Shown here: in pieces, positions 59,693 to 64,000 of the stretch
Layout of the letters: each line of letters starts with the position of its first letter
Position numbering within the stretch: position 1 is the first letter of the stretch
NCBI GenBank assembly: GCA_016713125.1
Contig: JADJPT010000001.1
Span: 372,001-436,000 of the forward strand
DNA from: Betaproteobacteria bacterium
GTDB taxonomy: Bacteria; Pseudomonadota; Gammaproteobacteria; Burkholderiales; SG8-39
Length of the DNA stretch: 64,000 nucleotides
Direction of reading: 5' to 3'
Program-made: the position numbers and the translations under genes
Notes under the pieces: generated by a model
Seen by the model: only the letters and a program-made list of their open reading frames with translations
What the model was told of the DNA's origin: nothing
The model's database searches: none

Positions 59693-60459
59693 CAGAGATT
59701 GCGTCTGTAGAGGTCGAACAGTCCCGCCGCAGTGGTCAGGCCGCCGTAGAGCAGCAGAGAGGCGAGCACGCGCACGAACTCCCCGGCGTCAGGCGGCGCA
59801 TAGAGCAACCAAGCGGTTCGCGTGGCAGCGTCCAGCGCAGGCAGCAGAAGCGCCACCCCGTCGACCGCCCAGGACGCGAGGCGCTGCATGATTCCGGTAT
59901 CGTCTGACAAAGGGCCGCGCGAGATCGTCTGTATCGTGCCCATCAGACGCGCGAGCAGGTACAGGCCTGCGGTCGCGGCCAGCGCGGGAACGACCTGCCC
60001 CAGGCCTATGACGAAAAACAGGCTGAGGCCGGCAACCAAAGTGGTCTCGAGGGCGAGGGAGACGAACCAGGCGGCGACGCCTTGCGGAGAGGCCCAAAGC
60101 AGCAGTGCCAGCGAGAACACGGCGGCGATCGCCGTTCCGCATGCCGCGAAACCGGCCAGCTTCCCCAGGTAGTACTCGGTGCTGGAGATCGGCAAGGAAA
60201 GCAGCAGTTCGGTTCCCTTGTCGGCGGTCTCCCGCACGATGCTGGTAACCACGAACATGGCCGTCAGGAAGATCGCGCAGAGGCGGAAATAGGCGGCCAG
60301 CACGCCGGCCTGCAGGGCGGCACTTTCGGTCAGCGCGAGCTGGGATACGAATCCGGCGAGACCGATGCCGGCGGCGAGGGCGGCCAGGACCAGCCACGGA
60401 AGCCCCGTGCGGCGCGCCTCGAGGAGCACGAATCGTGCGAGCGTCAGAGCGGCGGGCAT
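59692..60459 (-). CDS. ABC-2 type transporter permease
   Basis: About 255 residues with six hydrophobic segments (for example LPWLVLAALAAGIGLAGFV and YFRLCAIFLTAMFVVTSIV) and the typical cytoplasmic stretch DKGTELLLSLPISSTEYYLGKL. ATG 60459 is preferred; a TTG at 60474 would add five residues. No ATPase gene is next to it: upstream is a divergent kinase and downstream the coupled TPR-like gene. The ATPase must be elsewhere. The transported substrate is unknown. Confidence 0.82.
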   Translation of the reverse strand: MPAALTLARFVLLEARRTGLPWLVLAALAAGIGLAGFVSQLALTESAALQAGVLAAYFRLCAIFLTAMFVVTSIVRETADKGTELLLSLPISSTEYYLGKLAGFAACGTAIAAVFSLALLLWASPQGVAAWFVSLALETTLVAGLSLFFVIGLGQVVPALAATAGLYLLARLMGTIQTISRGPLSDDTGIMQRLASWAVDGVALLLPALDAATRTAWLLYAPPDAGEFVRVLASLLLYGGLTTAAGLFDLYRRNL

Positions 60460-60545
60460 CGCACCTGCACCCAATGTAAGATGCTCCCCGCCACGGCATC
60501 GCCCGGTTTTCCCATCGCCGCAAGACTAGACGCGGCACGTGAAGG

Positions 60546-62303
60546 ATGCAAGCCGAGACTCAACCCGCTGCGACCTCGAATCGTCTCGCCCTGTTCGCGC
60601 TCGGCGTTTCGCAGCGCTATTGGCGGTTCGTCGTGGTTGCGATGCTCGTGCTGCTGCACGTTGTCGCGTTGCGCGGCGTAGCCGACGTGTGGGCGAGGCC
60701 GTTGTTGCTGGCGCATCTGGGCCTGCTGCTGATCTGGCAGCCGTTTCTGCGCGGGGAGCACCAGGTGTCCGCGACTCAGGTCTCGCTGATCGGCCTGGGC
60801 GCGGCCGCGGTCGTTCTCTGGCTCAGTCCGTGGCTGCTGGTGTTCTGGGTGTGCGTGCTCGCGGGTCTGGTCGGCGGCAAGGTGTTCATGCACCAGGCGC
60901 CGTGGCAGAGGCGCTACTACCTGTTGGTGGTGCTGTACCTCATCGCGTTGCTTGCGATCGTGATCCTTCCGGATATCGCACCCAGTCGGGAGATCTCGGC
61001 CGAGGTACGGACTGCGGCCGAATACGGCCTGCCTGCGCTCTTCGTCGCACTGATCCTGATTCCCGCCGAGCCCGACCCGCCCGAGGCGCCGCAGGTGATC
61101 GACTTCTTCTACAGCATCTTCCTGATGCTGGTGCTGGGCGTGGTGATCCTGGGCAGCTTCACTTTCATGACGCTGGGGCGCATGAGCTACCTGGAGGCGC
61201 TGACGTACACGGTGTTTCTGATTTCCGGCACCATGTTCGCGATCGGTCTGGCCTGGAATCCACGCACCGGATTCGCCGGCCTGAACGTCTTCTTCTCGCG
61301 CTATCTGTTCTCGATCGGCCTGCCGTTGGAAAAGTGGTTGTACTTTCTGGCGGAGCTTTCCCAGGTGGAGTCGCGGCCGGAGCGTTTCCTGGCAGAGGGC
61401 GTCTCCGGGCTGGTGCGCCTGCCCTGGGTCAGCGGCGCGAAGTGGGGAACGGCGGCCGGCAAGGGCGAGCATGGTCGCATGACGGCATTTCCGGTGGACT
61501 TCGTGAACGACGAAGTTGCACTCACCATCTACTCGATGCACAAGACCAGCCCGGCCCTGCACTGGCATCTGCATCTGCTCGGACAGCTGCTGGCCGAGTT
61601 CTACGTGGCCAAGCTGCGTGAACGAAAACTGCAGGAACAGAGCTACGTGCAGGCTGTCCACGAGACCGGGGCGCGTGTCACTCACGACGTCAAGAACCTG
61701 CTGCAATCCCTGAACGTGATTGTGTCGATGGCGACCAGTTCACCGGGACGCGAGTACTCGGCGGAGTTGCGGGCGCTGATCAATCGCCAGCTGCCGGTGA
61801 TTGCACAGCGCCTGTCGGCGACCCTGGACAAACTGCAGAGACCACAGTCACAAAGCGACGAGGCGACTTCCGTCCAGGATTGGTGGGAACGTCTGCAGCG
61901 CGAGTACTCGCCCCGAGGCGTGGAGTTCGAGGCGAACGGATTGCGTCCCGGGCTGGAGATTCCCCGTTCGTTGGCCGACAGCGTTGCCGACAATCTCCTG
62001 CAGAACGCGCTGGGCAAGCGGCAGACCGACCCGTCGGTGGAGATCCGCTGCACGCTGAGTTGCGAACGCGATTTTCATTTCAGTGTCTGCGATTCAGGCG
62101 CTGTCGTGCCAGCCGAGATGGAGGGTTCGATCCTGCGCGCGCCGGTGCGCTCGCGTTCAGGGCTGGGCATCGGTCTTTACCAGGCGGCACGGCAGGCAGA
62201 GAGCTGCGGCTACATGCTCGAGCTGGAGAGCAATGTCCAAGGCCAGGTGCGGTTTGCGCTCAGTGGACCCGTGGCGCGCCCGGAGGGCGCCTCGCGCGAC
62301 TAG
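60546..62303 (+). CDS. Membrane sensor histidine kinase (PrsK-like)
   Basis: 585-residue kinase. About seven hydrophobic segments (residues 28-235) are followed by a GAF-like stretch (about 255-355), an H-box ARVTHDVKNLLQSL with His380, an N-box ADNLLQNALGKR (Asn483, Asn487) and a glycine-rich lid RSGLGIGLYQAARQ. The H-D-x-K-N form of the H-box resembles PrsK-type kinases. No response regulator is adjacent. PrsK partners are sigma-54 activators, which would fit the pilin promoter, but this is inference. Confidence 0.84.
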   Translation: MQAETQPAATSNRLALFALGVSQRYWRFVVVAMLVLLHVVALRGVADVWARPLLLAHLGLLLIWQPFLRGEHQVSATQVSLIGLGAAAVVLWLSPWLLVFWVCVLAGLVGGKVFMHQAPWQRRYYLLVVLYLIALLAIVILPDIAPSREISAEVRTAAEYGLPALFVALILIPAEPDPPEAPQVIDFFYSIFLMLVLGVVILGSFTFMTLGRMSYLEALTYTVFLISGTMFAIGLAWNPRTGFAGLNVFFSRYLFSIGLPLEKWLYFLAELSQVESRPERFLAEGVSGLVRLPWVSGAKWGTAAGKGEHGRMTAFPVDFVNDEVALTIYSMHKTSPALHWHLHLLGQLLAEFYVAKLRERKLQEQSYVQAVHETGARVTHDVKNLLQSLNVIVSMATSSPGREYSAELRALINRQLPVIAQRLSATLDKLQRPQSQSDEATSVQDWWERLQREYSPRGVEFEANGLRPGLEIPRSLADSVADNLLQNALGKRQTDPSVEIRCTLSCERDFHFSVCDSGAVVPAEMEGSILRAPVRSRSGLGIGLYQAARQAESCGYMLELESNVQGQVRFALSGPVARPEGASRD

Positions 62304-63037
62304 GGCAGGATGCCGGCGGACACGAGTCGACCGTACAGGGCTGGCGCGGTGATCCAGGCGAACTGGTCGTCGAAGGCGCCGCTGGAGGAATCGGCAGGCG
62401 TGGGTGTGCGGCTTACAAAGGTCGCGTTGTTATCCAGATTGGCGAGCTCGTCGGCGCTGGTGGGCGTCACGTTGCCGTTCTTCCCGGTCGAGAACACTAT
62501 CGCGGCAATCGAGGTGCTGCTGTCCACCACATAGGTTGCGGTTCCGGAACACGCGCTTGCCGAGATGCCCGTCGCGGTCGAACAGATCTTCAGGGTCGTG
62601 GGCAGCGTGGCGAGGCCATTCGAGCGGAGTGTGGTGGCGTTGGTGAAATGCGGGCTGGAGCCGCTCGACACGATGTAGCGGATCCGGTTGTTCCAGGCAT
62701 CCACGGCAATGCCGGTGCTGTCGGCGCCGCCCAACCCCAGAGTCCGGGCGGGCAGGAAGCCTGAAGTGTAGTTGGTGCAGGCTCCGCCGCCGACGGGTGC
62801 CTCGAGGCCGTCGTTGGTGCCCGTCGGCGTGATGGCCGGACAGGGCAGGCGACCATTGGCGATTGCGTAGGACAGCAGCGCCTCACGCGCCTCCTCCAGC
62901 CTGCGTCGGGTCTCCTCGGCGTTGCGCAACTCGATCTGCGCGGTCAGCGTGAACATCATGCCCACCATCAGCAGGCCGACGATGAACAGCACCACGGCCA
63001 TTTCGACCAGGGTGAAGCCGCGGATCGGACGAATCAT
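62300..63037 (-). CDS. Prepilin-type N-terminal methylation domain protein
   Basis: 245-residue (pseudo)pilin. Leader MIRPIRG, then FTLVEMAVVLFIVGLLMVGMM with Glu5. The body is Thr/Ser/Gly-rich with paired cysteines (LPCP.., KICSTATGISASACSG). It could be a minor pilin or a pseudopilin. It follows the partial upstream gene by 13 bases on the minus strand and overlaps the 3' end of the kinase gene by 4 bases. Confidence 0.87.
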   Translation of the reverse strand: MIRPIRGFTLVEMAVVLFIVGLLMVGMMFTLTAQIELRNAEETRRRLEEAREALLSYAIANGRLPCPAITPTGTNDGLEAPVGGGACTNYTSGFLPARTLGLGGADSTGIAVDAWNNRIRYIVSSGSSPHFTNATTLRSNGLATLPTTLKICSTATGISASACSGTATYVVDSSTSIAAIVFSTGKNGNVTPTSADELANLDNNATFVSRTPTPADSSSGAFDDQFAWITAPALYGRLVSAGILP

Positions 63038-63050
63038 GATCTGCGCTCGC

Positions 63051-64000
63051 TCAGGGGTTCTGGCTCACGACCACGATGCGGTCGTTGAAAGCGCTGGAGT
63101 AGCGGCCTTTGGCGAAGCTCAGGTCACCGTCGAAATTGCTGATGCCGCTGGCGGTGTCACATTCCAGATATGAGTTGGCGCTGCCGGCAGGGCGCGTCTG
63201 AGCGGAGGATGCGCAGGAAGCGCCCGCAGCGGCGCCGCTGAGCGGTCGGCCGGCGAGCACCAACAGGGCGCGCTGCTTGTTGGCTGGCGTGAGGTTGGCG
63301 ACCTGCATGCAGGTGGGTGTACCCGAATCGGTGCACGAGCGCGTCGTCACGTTGGCCGAGAAGTTCGGGCTGTAGGCGTAATACGTCAGGGTGTGCCAGT
63401 CGTTTGCCGTAAACCAGCCGACACCGGCGTCCGAGGAGTTCAGCACGTAATGGTCCGCGAGCACGCTGGTGATCGGGACGGTGACCGCACGCCTGCGACA
63501 GGAGACGTTGAAGAAGCCAAGAAACGTGCAGGTTGCGGCTGTGCCGCTGCCGGCGTCACCGTCCAGCGAAATGAGGGCCGAACCGTCGGTATTGAAGCTG
63601 CCGGTTGCGCCGGTACCCGTAAGTCCGGTGAATGCGCCGTCGGAATCCAGCGTCCTGAGGGCCATCGCAACATTCTGAGCTGTTGCGCGAACTTCCACAT
63701 TCATCGATCCGCTCGCCGTATAGAACACACAGGTGACGTTCGTCGTGGTGGCGGAGCAGCTGGGATCGACGGGAGCGCGTGTGGAGGTGCTGGTCGTATA
63801 CAAGGATGCGCCGCTGTTGCGCGAGACGGTGGGTGCGGGCGAAGTCTTCCAGCTCACGAAGGTGGCGTCGCAGGCTGCACCGCTGCAGCCAGTGGAACGC
63901 ACAAGTGGCAGTAGTCCCTGCGTGGTGCCGGCTGTGCCCTTGTAGTCGGCGGCGGACGGATCCGCAAACGGAGCCGCATAAGGGAACAGGGGGTTGCTCG
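63051..64000 (-). CDS. Pilin-associated hypothetical protein (5' end beyond window)
   Basis: The frame is open to the right edge, so at least 316 residues are encoded and the N-terminus is missing. The visible part is Ser/Thr/Ala-rich and low in charge, with many cysteines (for example STGCSGAACDATF, CTFLGFFNVSC, SCTDSGTPTC) and C-terminal LECDTASGISNFDGDL...NDRIVVVSQNP. Composition and the adjacent prepilin gene suggest an exported pilus-assembly or minor-pilin protein. No specific family is recognised. Confidence 0.72.
   Translation of the reverse strand, partial: SNPLFPYAAPFADPSAADYKGTAGTTQGLLPLVRSTGCSGAACDATFVSWKTSPAPTVSRNSGASLYTTSTSTRAPVDPSCSATTTNVTCVFYTASGSMNVEVRATAQNVAMALRTLDSDGAFTGLTGTGATGSFNTDGSALISLDGDAGSGTAATCTFLGFFNVSCRRRAVTVPITSVLADHYVLNSSDAGVGWFTANDWHTLTYYAYSPNFSANVTTRSCTDSGTPTCMQVANLTPANKQRALLVLAGRPLSGAAAGASCASSAQTRPAGSANSYLECDTASGISNFDGDLSFAKGRYSSAFNDRIVVVSQNP

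Overview
The window is a high-GC chromosomal segment that looks like a betaproteobacterium. The gene orders support this: ruvAB-ybgC-tolQRAB-pal-cpoB; yicC-gmk-rpoZ-spoT facing a protein kinase/PP2C pair and rph-rdgB-hemW; and mutY ... rapZ-hprK-ptsN-hpf-rpoN-lptB-lptA-lptC-kdsC-kdsD. HPr kinase beside the nitrogen-PTS gene and rpoN is typical of that class. The genus cannot be fixed from the sequence alone. Coding density is very high and no stretch longer than 300 bases lacks a gene.

Layout. 0-8.2 kb: end of ruvA, ruvB, the complete Tol-Pal envelope operon, queC (queuosine precursor) and a YeeE/YedE sulfur transporter. 8.3-8.4 kb: tRNA-Lys with a clear promoter and terminator. 8.5-12.5 kb: a 57-residue protein and a glycan module (DegT aminotransferase, an HMW1C/NGT-like GT41 glycosyltransferase, a PglD/NeuD-like acyltransferase). 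12.5-22.2 kb: housekeeping genes (HtrA-type protease, stringent response, nucleotide metabolism, Ser/Thr kinase and phosphatase, RNase PH, RdgB, HemW). 22.3-24.1 kb: trmB and thiSG. 24.2-27.2 kb: a coiled-coil protein with 36-residue tandem repeats, translationally coupled to a GAF-GAF-PAS class III adenylate cyclase. 27.2-27.9 kb: sodC and tRNA-Gly.

27.9-46.0 kb is accessory and probably catabolic. It holds an orphan solute-binding protein, a flavin reductase, a DUF1028 protein, an AroQ-like protein lacking two catalytic residues, a GhrA-like dehydrogenase, a divergent LysR regulator, an HpaB-type flavin monooxygenase, a 2-oxoglutarate oxygenase and a RidA-family protein. After a nucleotidase and an AsmA protein comes a peptide-type ABC importer operon with an M20 amidohydrolase inside it. 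The likely theme is uptake and hydrolysis of an N-acyl conjugate followed by oxidation of an aromatic or heterocyclic product; the substrate cannot be named.

46-58 kb returns to core genes: MutY, carbon/nitrogen PTS regulation, sigma-54, LPS transport and Kdo synthesis, and a CPA2 antiporter. 58-64 kb is a pilin region with a type IV pilin-like gene under a textbook sigma-54 promoter, an ABC-2 permease, a membrane histidine kinase and two more pilin-associated genes, the last cut by the window end.

At least eight genes carry frameshifts or a premature stop: the PglD-like gene, htrA, spoT, dppF, dppD, dppA, kdsD and lptB. Small compensating shifts also affect dppC. Because lptB and kdsD are normally essential and several shifts fall in G or C runs, consensus errors are the simplest explanation.
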